Notes under the pieces: model-generated
The model's input: only the letters and a program-made list of their open reading frames with translations
The model's database searches: none
Told to the model about the DNA's origin: nothing
Translations under genes and position numbers: made by a program
In this document: positions 26,075 to 34,415 of the stretch, one piece after another
How positions within the stretch are numbered: position 1 is the stretch's first letter
Layout: each line of letters opens with the position of its first letter
Source: Lachnospiraceae bacterium
GTDB taxonomy: Bacteria > Bacillota > Clostridia > Lachnospirales > Lachnospiraceae
DNA: 64,000 bases
Direction of reading: 5' to 3'
Assembly: GCA_017463255.1 (NCBI GenBank)
Contig: JAFTPP010000013.1
Coordinates: 124,001 to 188,000 of the forward strand

Positions 26075-26092
26075 CATTGCTCCTTTGTTTTT
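26054..26092 (+). terminator. Intrinsic terminator after the DUF1934 gene
   Basis: A perfect 14-bp stem AAAGGAGCAATGCT (26054-26067) with AGCATTGCTCCTTT (26073-26086), then TTGTTTTTT. Confidence 0.9.
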
Positions 26093-26128
26093 TGTTATAG
26101 TGGCTTAGCGCCTGCATCTTAGTATTTC

Positions 26129-26614
26129 CTACAATGGCTTAGCGCCTGCTTTTTCCTGCATCTTTTCTACAAATTTCTTGTAGCGGCTCTTTTTCTTTTT
26201 CTTCTTACCGGTATCAGCATCTGTAATCGGTTTTCTAAGACCTTTTACTTCAGTAATATAGATACCGCTGATAACTGCTTTTACTTCTTTTTTTACAGGT
26301 ACATCTTCAAAAATCTTAGCATCACACACAAGAGACATAATCTGCGGACCGATTTTAGCTTTTACAATCGGAAGCTTTGAACGTCTCATCATCTTAGGCG
26401 TTTGTGCCAGTACCGATTGGGGCAGCCCCGAATCCATTAGTTTCATCTTTTTCTTATCAATGATGAGCATGCTGACCGTTTGTTTGTTTGCTTCAATCTG
26501 TGCCTGCTGTGCATCCTGTTTCTTCTGCATCTTTCTTCCGATGAAGAACAAAATAACTAAAAGCACAATTACTATAATTAAAATAATTAGCAATACTTTT
26601 AAAAAAGTTCCCAT
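26129..26614 (-). CDS. Hypothetical membrane-anchored protein
   Basis: A 161-residue protein with one strongly hydrophobic N-terminal span (FLKVLLIILIIVIVLLVILFFIG), then a Gln-rich and a basic soluble part ending GKKKKKKSRYKKFVEKMQ. GGAGG lies 5 bases before the chosen ATG; the upstream extension lacks a ribosome site. Just past its stop there is a partial duplication of its 3' end: TGGCTTAGCGCCTGC occurs at 26101-26115 and 26135-26149, the second inside the gene. No family recognised; a single-gene unit facing away from the PPIase lipoprotein. Confidence 0.65.
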   Translation of the reverse strand: MGTFLKVLLIILIIVIVLLVILFFIGRKMQKKQDAQQAQIEANKQTVSMLIIDKKKMKLMDSGLPQSVLAQTPKMMRRSKLPIVKAKIGPQIMSLVCDAKIFEDVPVKKEVKAVISGIYITEVKGLRKPITDADTGKKKKKKSRYKKFVEKMQEKAGAKPL

Positions 26615-26869
26615 GTATCCTCCATTCCGAAACGTTTGAGAAAACGTCCCGTCATTCATTCTGCGAAAACAATCATAACATCAATCTGCTTTTCTTGCAA
26701 CCTTTTTCAAGGTAGGAATTTCCTATTCACGTGGCTTTAAAAGTGTGAAGTTTTTGTTAATTTGGACGAAACTCTTTTAAAATCGGTTTGATTATGGTAT
26801 AAGTTATAGAGTGTGCTGTAGAATAGAACACATATTGGAGAAATGTTTTTGCAATTTTTGGAGGAAAAA

Positions 26870-28090
26870 ATGAAAAAGAAAATAGCTTTACTGTTGCTTT
26901 CCATTATGGTAGTGGGAACAATGGCAGGATGTGGTAAAAAAGATACTGAAACAAGTAAGGATACCGGCTCTGACGGACAGAATACAGAAAATACAGATGT
27001 TGACAGTTCGAGCACATCAGATTCAGGAGAAGAAGATTCAACAGCAGATTCTTCAACAGATAATTCTCAGGTGGGACCAAAAGAAACATTGGCTACCCTT
27101 GATACATCATTATATGTAACTCTTGGGGAATACAAGGGAATTACGGTAGATGTTGAGAAATTAACAGTAGATGATGCAAAGGTAGAAGAATATATTCAGG
27201 ATTATTTAATTCCGGGATATGCTGATTATGTAGAGTTTACAGAAGAGCAGGTTATTGAAAACGGTGACTTTGTAACATACGCGTGTGTGGGTAGAATTGA
27301 CGGCGAAATATTTGACGGTGGAAGTTCTACAGAAGGAAGTGACTGGACTGTTACTGTCGGTTCAGGACAGATGATTCCCGGCTTTGAAGAAGGTATGCTT
27401 GGCATGAAAGTGGGAGAAACAAAAGATGTTGTTACTACTTTCCCGGCAGACTATATGATGGCAGACCTTGCAGGTAAGGAAGCTGTATTTACGATTACAG
27501 TGAATAAGGCTGAAAAGCTTATTACTGCGGATTCATTAACAGCAGAAGTTCTTGCATATTATGAGTATGCTGACGAGCAGGCATGCCGTGATGATGTGAA
27601 AGCAGCATTGATTGAAGAATATGAAATACAGTACATTGAAGCGTACGAGACAGCAGTACTGAAGGAAGTACAGGCCGGATGTACTTTTGCAGAGGAATTA
27701 CCTCAGTTCTTAATTGATTTGTTTGTAGCTGACCAGAGCCAGTATTATGAATACTACGCTTCTTTATTTGGAATGGAATTGAGCGCATTTGTGGAATCTT
27801 ACTTACAGGTAACCATGGATGAATACAATTCACAGATTCAGGAAATTTCAAAAGAGTATGCACGCCAGTACATTATGTATGAAGCAATTGCAGACGCAGA
27901 AGGCATTGACTTAACCAAAGAAGAAATCGATGTTTATGGTGAAGAAACTGTTATAGAGTACGGTTACGAAAACCTTGACGCATTATATGCGGACTTCGGA
28001 TATGATGAATACAGAGACTTTGTCACAATCAATGAAGTAATTGCTGTGATTATGGAAAATGCTTCAAATTCCAATGCTACAGCACAGTAA
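26870..28090 (+). CDS. Trigger-factor-like FKBP peptidyl-prolyl isomerase lipoprotein
   Basis: A 406-residue lipoprotein (lipobox MAGC after MKKKIALLLLSIMVVGT), then a Ser/Asp/Thr-rich linker of about 45 residues. The middle holds an FKBP domain: NGDFVTYACVGRIDGEIFDGG, then VTVGSGQMIPGFEEGMLGMKVGETKDV, the classic FKBP core. It is flanked by regions like the trigger factor N and C domains (YKGITVDVEKLTVDDAKVEEYI; later helical EYYASLFGMELSAFVESYLQVTMDEYN...). It lacks the ribosome-binding start of true trigger factor and is predicted to fold exported proteins at the outer face of the membrane. ATG 26870 has GGAGGA upstream. A terminator follows. Confidence 0.85.
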   Translation: MKKKIALLLLSIMVVGTMAGCGKKDTETSKDTGSDGQNTENTDVDSSSTSDSGEEDSTADSSTDNSQVGPKETLATLDTSLYVTLGEYKGITVDVEKLTVDDAKVEEYIQDYLIPGYADYVEFTEEQVIENGDFVTYACVGRIDGEIFDGGSSTEGSDWTVTVGSGQMIPGFEEGMLGMKVGETKDVVTTFPADYMMADLAGKEAVFTITVNKAEKLITADSLTAEVLAYYEYADEQACRDDVKAALIEEYEIQYIEAYETAVLKEVQAGCTFAEELPQFLIDLFVADQSQYYEYYASLFGMELSAFVESYLQVTMDEYNSQIQEISKEYARQYIMYEAIADAEGIDLTKEEIDVYGEETVIEYGYENLDALYADFGYDEYRDFVTINEVIAVIMENASNSNATAQ

Positions 28091-28137
28091 ATTGAATTCA
28101 AGCGTTTTGATTCAATTTAATTCGGCGACTTAATAAA

Positions 28138-28196
28138 CGGTACTGCATCCAATGAGCGCATTTTATGGGCTTGGTTGGATGCAGTATCGTTTTTTG
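28138..28196 (+). terminator. Intrinsic terminator after the PPIase lipoprotein
   Basis: A long imperfect stem, CGGTACTGCATCCAA with TTGGATGCAGTATCG, encloses a 22-base loop and is followed by TTTTTT. Confidence 0.8.
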
Positions 28197-28235
28197 TTGC
28201 TTGAAGCATGTTGCATTAGGGCAAAAATTGGGTGA

Positions 28236-28640
28236 AGCCCCCCGCAGGAAGAAAAGAAGCATGCAGGTGGGGCAGCACAAGAAAGAAAATCCCCCCTGCA
28301 GGAAGAAAAGAAGCGTGCAGGTGGGGCAGTACAAGAGAGAAAGCCCCCCCCTGTAGGAAGAAAAGAAGCATGCAGGTGGGGCAGCACAAAGAAGAGGAGC
28401 CCCCCTGCAGGAAGAAAAGAAGCATGCAGGTGGGGCAGTACAAGAGAGAAAGGCCCCCCTGTAGGAAGAAAAGAAGCATGCAGGTGGGGCAGTACAAGAG
28501 AGAAAATCCCCCCTGCAGGAAGAAAAGAAGCATGCAGGTGGGGCAGCACAAGAAAGAAAATCCCCCCTGCAGGAAGAAAAGAAGCATGCAGGTGGGGCAG
28601 CACAAGAAAGAAAATCCCCCTGCAGGAAGAAAAGCAACAA
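28236..28640. repeat. 54-bp tandem repeat (minisatellite), about 7.5 copies
   Basis: The segment GCAGGAAGAAAAGAAGCATG recurs at 28244, 28298, 28353, 28407, 28461, 28515 and 28569, with a partial copy at 28622. The unit is 54 bases (one copy 55, the last gap 53). Each has a purine-rich half, GCAGGTGGGGCAG, and a variable tail ending in a C run. Because 54 is divisible by 3, long open frames appear on both strands, with 18-residue periodic translations. No ribosome site or signal supports coding. The 691-base gap between the PPIase gene and murE holds this array, a terminator and a GC-rich inverted repeat. Confidence 0.9.
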
Positions 28641-28644
28641 AATA

Positions 28645-28674
28645 GTGGGGCGCAACATAAAATGTGCGCCCCAC
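28645..28674. repeat. GC-rich inverted repeat at the edge of the minisatellite
   Basis: GTGGGGCGCA (28645-28654) and TGCGCCCCAC (28665-28674) are perfect complements with a 10-base spacer. It shares the GTGGGGC core of the 54-bp unit but is not followed by a T run. Confidence 0.7.
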
Positions 28675-28781
28675 TTAGCTTGCATTTCTTGTATTGTAGC
28701 CCGGCATCCCTGAATAGCGTCGCGTGACTCGCACGAACCGCCTCCCGGAACAAGCCAGAATACTCCACAAACCACGCCCCT

Positions 28782-30266
28782 TTATTTCCCATGTTTGCGG
28801 GCATATTCTTCAATGACTTCACGTTCGCTAAAGTGATATTTAACACCACGGATTTCCTGGTAGTCTTCGTGTCCCTTGCCAAGAAGAATGATAATATCGC
28901 CATCCTCGGCGTGGTCCATACTGTAACAGATTGCTTCAGCACGGTCATCAATTTCGATGAACTTACCATTGCTGCGGGCAAGTCCTACTTTGATGTCGGA
29001 ATTAATAGAATTGATTTCCTCATCACGGGGATTATCACAAGTTAAGATAGACAATTGAGCCATCTTTCCGCATAATTCACCCATTGCATATCTTCTGAGC
29101 TTGGAACGGTTTCCGCCACCACCGTAAACACAAACAATTCGCTTCGGATTATACTCTAAAATGGTGGTGAGAAGACTTTCTACGCTGGCTTCATTGTGAG
29201 CATAGTCAATCATTATGGTAAAACGGTCTGAAACCGGAACAATTTCCACACGTCCCCTTACCTGAATGGTTGCAAGAGAATCTAAAATCACTGCCATATC
29301 GATGCCGAGGGCATGTCCTACAGCCAGTGCTACCAAAGAATTGTATACACTGAATTTTCCCGGAACACTTAACTCTACATGAGTACTAATAAGTCCTTTT
29401 ACATCATAGGAAGCGCCAAGTACACCCGGTTTTTGCAAAAGAGCAAGGTTAACCGCCTGATAATCCGTATTCTCGCTCATACCAAAGGTGCGTATTTCAC
29501 AAGTGTGTCCTGCGATGGCCCCTTCAAAACTGGCATCGTCACGGTTAATAATTCCTACCTTACATTGCTTAAACAACAGACTCTTACAGTAGAGATATTC
29601 CTCCATGGAAGCATGCTCATTAGGTCCGATGTGGTCTGCAGAGAAGTTGGTAAAAATACCAATATCAAAAGTGAAACCACTTACACGGTCCATTTTTAAT
29701 CCCTGACTGGAAACTTCCATAACACAATATTTACAGCCGGCGTTAACCATTTCGGAGAATAAACGCTGCAACTCAAAACTTTCAGGAGTTGTGTTTGCAG
29801 TTTTTTGTTTAACACCATCAATAACAGCACCGATAGTACCGATAACACCTACCTTGGCACCGCTTTTTTCAAGGATAGACTGAATCATGTACGAAGTGGT
29901 GGTTTTTCCCTTAGTACCGGTAATACCGATGGTGGTGAGCTTACGTGCCGGATGGTCAAAATAAGCAGCAGCACAATAGCTTAATGCTTTTCGATTATTA
30001 GAAGAGCGAAGAACAGTTACGCCTTTATCTGCAGCAAGTTCCAAAACAGAAGCATCAATATCGCGGTCTGTAAAAATAGACACAGCGCCTGCATTAATCA
30101 CTTCCGGAATCAAATCGTGAGAATCACGGGTAGTTCCCTGAATACAAATAAAAAGACAATCTTTGCTTACTTTTCTGCTGTCATAGATAACTTCTGAGAT
30201 TTCAATATCACAGTTTCCTAAAATCACAGAATGCTCAATTTCTTGTATGATTTTTGATAATTTCAT
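28782..30266 (-). CDS. murE: UDP-MurNAc-tripeptide synthetase, meso-diaminopimelate type
   Basis: A 494-residue Mur ligase that adds the third stem residue. It contains EVIYDSRKVSKDCLFICIQG, the ATP loop GITGTKGKTTTSYMI, TTPESFELQ, EVSSQGLKMDRV, FTNFSADHIGPNEHAS and MIDYAHNEASVESLL. The specificity motif is DNPR (CDNPRDEEI), characteristic of the diaminopimelate-adding enzymes, and dapF lies directly upstream, matching. The start at 30266 has GAGG upstream and begins MKLSKIIQEIE; the extended frame to 30308 lacks support. It is the last gene of the minus-strand run. Confidence 0.95.
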   Translation of the reverse strand: MKLSKIIQEIEHSVILGNCDIEISEVIYDSRKVSKDCLFICIQGTTRDSHDLIPEVINAGAVSIFTDRDIDASVLELAADKGVTVLRSSNNRKALSYCAAAYFDHPARKLTTIGITGTKGKTTTSYMIQSILEKSGAKVGVIGTIGAVIDGVKQKTANTTPESFELQRLFSEMVNAGCKYCVMEVSSQGLKMDRVSGFTFDIGIFTNFSADHIGPNEHASMEEYLYCKSLLFKQCKVGIINRDDASFEGAIAGHTCEIRTFGMSENTDYQAVNLALLQKPGVLGASYDVKGLISTHVELSVPGKFSVYNSLVALAVGHALGIDMAVILDSLATIQVRGRVEIVPVSDRFTIMIDYAHNEASVESLLTTILEYNPKRIVCVYGGGGNRSKLRRYAMGELCGKMAQLSILTCDNPRDEEINSINSDIKVGLARSNGKFIEIDDRAEAICYSMDHAEDGDIIILLGKGHEDYQEIRGVKYHFSEREVIEEYARKHGK

Positions 30267-30320
30267 AGATACCTCTTTCCGTAAAAACTGCGATACGATC
30301 ATTCGCATCGCAGTAAATTG

Positions 30321-31181
30321 CTACTTAGTGTAAAGATGTCCGATTTCAATTTCAGACTCAAATACAGTGTGGCTTGGCCCCATCATCAGGACATGACCTG
30401 TAGCTTCATCCCATTCCACATACAATGGTCCGCCGATTTGCTCAACGGTTACTTTTCGGTCACACATTCCAAGAAGAATGGCAGCGACTACTGCAGTACA
30501 ACAACCCGTGCCGCAACCGATGGTTTCACCGGTTCCACGTTCCCATTCCCGGATTTTTATATAATCCGGTCTTACAAACTGGGCGAAAGTAACATTGGTT
30601 TTGTTGGGAAATACATCGGTTTTATATTCAAGGGCACGTCCGTAACCATGAACGTCCAAAGTATCAACATCATCCACAAAAGTAACCATATGAGGATTAC
30701 CCCAGGAGACTGCCGTTACTAAAAAAGTACGGTCAAGTACCGTCACGGGCTGATTGATAAATTCCGGCAAATCCGTGTTAATCGGAATGACCTTAGTATC
30801 CATTCGCGGAGCACCGATGTCAGCCTTGATATTTACGGCAACACCATTTTCTACAGTGAGCCATATATGTTGGAGCCCTCCTAAAGTCTCAATGGTAAGT
30901 TCTGTTTTATCCGTTAATTTATGATCATATACATATTTGGAAAGACTTCGGAGTGCATTTCCGCACATTTCTCCTTCCGTACCGTCAGGATTAAACATAC
31001 GCATTCTAAAGTCAGCAATTTCGGAAGGACAGATTAATACCATTCCGTCTGAACCGATGGCAAAATGCCTGTTACTTACAAAACGGGCAAGGGCCGGAAG
31101 GTCCGGTAAATCCTGTGAGATTGCATTGATATAGACATAATCATTTCCATATGCCTGCATCTTGGTAAATTTCATCTTCAT
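30321..31181 (-). CDS. dapF: Diaminopimelate epimerase
   Basis: A 286-residue enzyme converting LL- to meso-diaminopimelate for lysine and peptidoglycan synthesis. The two catalytic cysteines are in GEMCGNALRSLSKYV and GETIGCGTGCCTAVVAAIL. The N terminus KMQAYGNDYVYIN and the RHFAIGSDGMVLI and SWGNPHMVTFVDD blocks are diagnostic. It is 54 bases upstream of murE, which uses the product, so the pair is probably one transcript. Starts at 31181 and 31175 are both possible. Confidence 0.95.
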   Translation of the reverse strand: MKMKFTKMQAYGNDYVYINAISQDLPDLPALARFVSNRHFAIGSDGMVLICPSEIADFRMRMFNPDGTEGEMCGNALRSLSKYVYDHKLTDKTELTIETLGGLQHIWLTVENGVAVNIKADIGAPRMDTKVIPINTDLPEFINQPVTVLDRTFLVTAVSWGNPHMVTFVDDVDTLDVHGYGRALEYKTDVFPNKTNVTFAQFVRPDYIKIREWERGTGETIGCGTGCCTAVVAAILLGMCDRKVTVEQIGGPLYVEWDEATGHVLMMGPSHTVFESEIEIGHLYTK

Positions 31182-31273
31182 GCTTAGTATTTCCTTTCAA
31201 AATGTTCCGGGTGACACGCCGCGTTCAAATGCCATAGTACAATACTGCCGCGCGCCGCGATTACTATGAAGGT

Positions 31274-32455
31274 TTACGAATTAAGCGCCCGGTCTAAGTC
31301 GCGGATAATATCGTCCGGATGTTCCAAACCGATGGAAATACGAAGGAAAGTTTCCGTAATACCTAATTTCTGACGGGTTTCTTCTTTTAAGGACTCGTGA
31401 GTCTGGGTTCTCGGATAAGTGATGAGCGTTTCTGTACCGCCGAGACTTTCCGCAAACATAATCATATCCACATTATTTAATAATTTTTCTGCCGTTTCAA
31501 AAGTATCCACGTTAAAAGAAATCATACCGCCAAAGCCGCTTGTCTGCTTTAAAGTAATGTCATACTGGGGATGATCTTCAAATCCCACATAGAAAACCTT
31601 GGTAACCTTTGGCTGGGTTCTAAGCCACTCGGCAACTTTTTTTGCATTGTCATTGTGGCGGTCCATACGGAGCTGTAATGTCTTAAGACCGCGGATTAAC
31701 AACCATGAATCAAGGGGAGCAAGTCCGTTTCCGTGAGACTTAAGCTGTAAACGGAAATGAGCCGCAAGTTCTTCGGAATTTACCACTACGATACCGGCAA
31801 TACTGTCGTTGTGACCACCGATATACTTGGTAGCACTGTGAACTACAACGTCTGCACCAAGCGTTAATGGTTTCTGGAAATATGGTGTTAAAAAAGTATT
31901 GTCAACGATTGTGAGCGCTCCGACACTTTTTGCAAGCTTGGAAATCGCTTCAATATCAGCTACTTTCATCATAGGGTTTGTAGGAGTTTCAATGAAAATC
32001 ATACGTGTTTTATCCGTAAGATTTGCCTTAACCTCCTCAAGGTTTGACATATCAATATAAGTAAAAGTACAACCGTATTTGGTAAAAATATCTTCACCGA
32101 TTCGGTAAGTACCGCCATAAATATCATCAGTTAAAAGAACATGGTCTCCCGGATTTAATAATGTAAAAAGAGACATGTTGGCAGCCTGACCGCTTGAAAA
32201 AGCAAACCCTTCCAGACCTTCTTCCAAGATTGCCATGGTACGTTCCAATTCCTGACGGGTCGGATTCTGAAGTCTTGAATAATCATAACCGGTAGATTGG
32301 CCCAGTCCTTTATGTCTAAAAGTTGAAGTCTGATAAATCGGGAAGCTGACAGCACCGGTAAAGGGATCATTTCCCAATGCACCATGAATGGCGCGAGACT
32401 CAAAATGTAAATCTTCTTTTCTGCTGTAATCATTGAAATTACTGAAATTCTTCAT
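31274..32455 (-). CDS. Cys/Met-metabolism PLP enzyme (cystathionine gamma-synthase/lyase type)
   Basis: A 393-residue pyridoxal-phosphate enzyme. The PLP Lys is residue 210 in VVHSATKYIGGHND. Other family blocks are SFPIYQTSTFRHKG, YDYSRLQNPTRQELE, SSGQAANM, VLLTDDIYGGTYR, FIETPTNPMMKV, VDNTFLTPYFQKPL and RISIGLEHPDDIIRDLDRAL. It could be a gamma-synthase or a gamma-lyase; sequence motifs alone do not separate them. The start is set at the MKNFSNF methionine, with AAAGGA upstream; the 100-residue hydrophobic extension to 32755 overlaps the divergent regulator and is not credible. An AraC-type regulator is divergent and may control it. Confidence 0.9.
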   Translation of the reverse strand: MKNFSNFNDYSRKEDLHFESRAIHGALGNDPFTGAVSFPIYQTSTFRHKGLGQSTGYDYSRLQNPTRQELERTMAILEEGLEGFAFSSGQAANMSLFTLLNPGDHVLLTDDIYGGTYRIGEDIFTKYGCTFTYIDMSNLEEVKANLTDKTRMIFIETPTNPMMKVADIEAISKLAKSVGALTIVDNTFLTPYFQKPLTLGADVVVHSATKYIGGHNDSIAGIVVVNSEELAAHFRLQLKSHGNGLAPLDSWLLIRGLKTLQLRMDRHNDNAKKVAEWLRTQPKVTKVFYVGFEDHPQYDITLKQTSGFGGMISFNVDTFETAEKLLNNVDMIMFAESLGGTETLITYPRTQTHESLKEETRQKLGITETFLRISIGLEHPDDIIRDLDRALNS

Positions 32456-32662
32456 ATATTTTTGTCCTTTCATTCCAATCTGAAATCTACACAATCTTCC
32501 ATATGCCAAAACCGGCGGGAAAAATTGCGGGTTTGCAGCTACTATATCTATCATACTCAAAGTCTTTAGCACAAAATATAGAAATAATGCTTTAAATATT
32601 GCAAATAGTGCTATATAATCATAAAAAAGGAACAAATCCGGAAAAGAGGTGGAAATTAAGCT

Positions 32663-33493
32663 ATGCCGGAACAAAAAAGAGGTTATCTTACAAGTGATTT
32701 TAAGGTCTTTCATCTTAGGACGGAAGAAAAGAAAGATTTTGATTTTCACTATCATGATTTTGACAAGATTATTATTTTTTTACAGGGGAATGTAACGTAC
32801 AGTGTGGAGGGTAAAAATTATAAACTAAAGCCCTATGACATTGTGTTGGTCCATGCGGGGCAGGTGCATCATCCCGTGGTGCATGATGACTCGCCCTATG
32901 AGCGCATTATCATTTATATTTCCCATTCTTTCATTAACCATTATAAAAAAGAGCACTATGATTTAACGGACTGTCTGGTAAAGGCCAAGGAAGAACACAC
33001 CAATGTATTCCGAGTGGAGAACCTTAAAAAGAGTAAGTTATACGAGATTATTACAGAGCTTGAGCACTCCTTTGCAAAAGAAGAATATGCCAAGGAGCTG
33101 TATCATGAGGTTCTTTTTTTAGAGTTTATGATTCATTTAAACAGGGCAATCCTTAAGAATAATGTACGCTACATAGCTACCAACGAGTCTAATGAGCAGA
33201 CCCTTAAGATGATTGAGTATATCGAGGAACATATTACGGAGGAGTTATCGGTGGATTCAATTGCGGCGAAGTTTTATATGAGCAGGTATTACCTTATGCA
33301 TCTTTTTAAAGAAGAGACGGGAGATACCATAGGCAACTTTATTGCCAATAAAAGGCTGATGCTTGCAAGGGATATGATAGGACAGGGAATGCCTGTGACG
33401 GAGGCCTGCTATGCCTGCGGTTACAGGAACTATTCTACTTTTTCCAGGGCTTATAAAAAATGCTTTGGAACTGCGGCAAAATTTAACCACTAA
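32663..33493 (+). CDS. AraC-family regulator with cupin sensor domain
   Basis: A 276-residue transcription factor. The N-terminal cupin shows FHYHDFDKIIIFLQGNVTYSVEGK, LKPYDIVLVHAGQVHHPV and ERIIIYIS. The C-terminal double helix-turn-helix is ELSVDSIAAKFYMSRYYLMHLFKEETG, then MPVTEACYACGYRNYSTFSRAYKKCFG, the AraC signature. A TATAAT at 32614-32619 in the shared intergenic region is a likely -10. It is transcribed divergently from the Cys/Met PLP enzyme, suggesting local control; the ligand is unknown. Confidence 0.92.
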   Translation: MPEQKRGYLTSDFKVFHLRTEEKKDFDFHYHDFDKIIIFLQGNVTYSVEGKNYKLKPYDIVLVHAGQVHHPVVHDDSPYERIIIYISHSFINHYKKEHYDLTDCLVKAKEEHTNVFRVENLKKSKLYEIITELEHSFAKEEYAKELYHEVLFLEFMIHLNRAILKNNVRYIATNESNEQTLKMIEYIEEHITEELSVDSIAAKFYMSRYYLMHLFKEETGDTIGNFIANKRLMLARDMIGQGMPVTEACYACGYRNYSTFSRAYKKCFGTAAKFNH

Positions 33494-33565
33494 TTAAAGA
33501 TTAAGGCTATTTTTTATAGGCTAAATCGTGTAAAATACTGATAGGATTAATTTGGAGGTGTACAA

Positions 33566-34390
33566 ATGCAAAAGAATGTTGGACTTATGGGGATGCTGCT
33601 TTTATTTTTTGTAAATGCAGTATTGTGTACCGTTAATTTTTCGTATTACAAACCGGAAGCCATTTTGATTACACTGGGACTTATTCTGGTTCTTGTTTTT
33701 GCATTGATGAAAAAAAGAAATATATCCCTGCTTTTATCTGTAGGGATTACTGTTGGATATGTGGCTTATTATATGATTCGCATTATGAGCAATCATGCAA
33801 AGGTGGATGTAAGCTTTGTGATTTGGGCAATGATTCCGATTCTGTTTGCCGTTGTCGCGGCATATTATCAGGCCGGTTGTGACAAGGCAGAGTGTGCGAT
33901 GCGGGTTATGATTGGCGAGGAAGAAGACAGAATCCTTATCAGTAAAGAAACAGGTTTGTATAATCTTAAGGCATTGCACCTGGATTTGAAAATGCAGCAT
34001 GCTTATTGCGACAGAAATAAAAAGATCCTGTCATTGATGGAAGTACAGGTAAATCTTCCTAAGGAAGTAAAGGAAAGATTAAAACAAGAACAAAAAAATG
34101 AATTATACAGGGAAATCGGAACAATTCTCATAGATTTGTTGCGTGTGGAAGACCGTGTTTATTCCGTGGAAGAGGAAGGACGATACGGCATTCTTTTAAT
34201 CTGTAATAAAGAGCAGAGCGAAGTAGTAATAGACCGAATGAGAAGAACTTTGGGGAATGCAGATAATTACAGTAAGTTAATCGGTGTTGGAAATACAATA
34301 ACGGTTGATATTGCATGTCTTGAATTTGATAATTCCGTTTACAGGGATGATTATATTTTATTTGAAAGAAGCGTACGAGGACAACTATAA
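33566..34390 (+). CDS. Membrane protein with degenerate GGDEF-like domain
   Basis: A 274-residue protein with three to four membrane spans in residues 7-105. The cytoplasmic rest follows the GGDEF-fold pattern: SKETGLYNLKALHLDLKMQ (family DxLTGLxNRRxL), ILSLMEVQVNL, LYREIGTILIDLLRVEDRVYSVEEEGRYGILL. The signature GGDEF reads EEGRYG here, so diguanylate cyclase activity is very unlikely; it may bind nucleotides or act by protein contact. The ribosome site GGAGGTG is clear. It is followed by a GH1 gene 26 bases after its stop, possibly in one transcript. Confidence 0.65.
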   Translation: MQKNVGLMGMLLLFFVNAVLCTVNFSYYKPEAILITLGLILVLVFALMKKRNISLLLSVGITVGYVAYYMIRIMSNHAKVDVSFVIWAMIPILFAVVAAYYQAGCDKAECAMRVMIGEEEDRILISKETGLYNLKALHLDLKMQHAYCDRNKKILSLMEVQVNLPKEVKERLKQEQKNELYREIGTILIDLLRVEDRVYSVEEEGRYGILLICNKEQSEVVIDRMRRTLGNADNYSKLIGVGNTITVDIACLEFDNSVYRDDYILFERSVRGQL

Positions 34391-34415
34391 GAAAAAAAGG
34401 AAGGTAGGGCGTATT

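Noticed and set aside
28236..28640. Possible CRISPR array
   Set aside because: Units are contiguous 54-bp tandem copies with near-identical tails, not short repeats separated by unique spacers, and no cas genes are present.
28098..28981. Long open frames of 137-272 residues across the 54-bp repeats on both strands
   Set aside because: They arise because 54 is a multiple of 3; there is no ribosome site, they overlap a terminator and murE, and the translations are only the repeat.
31233..31268. CATAGTA...TACTATG inverted repeat with GC-rich centre between dapF and the PLP enzyme gene
   Set aside because: Seven-base arms with a 22-base spacer and no T run; too weak to call a terminator or operator.
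32456..32755. 100-residue N-terminal extension of the Cys/Met PLP enzyme
   Set aside because: It overlaps the divergent AraC gene and its promoter, is hydrophobic unlike the family, and the MKNFSNF start has a ribosome site.
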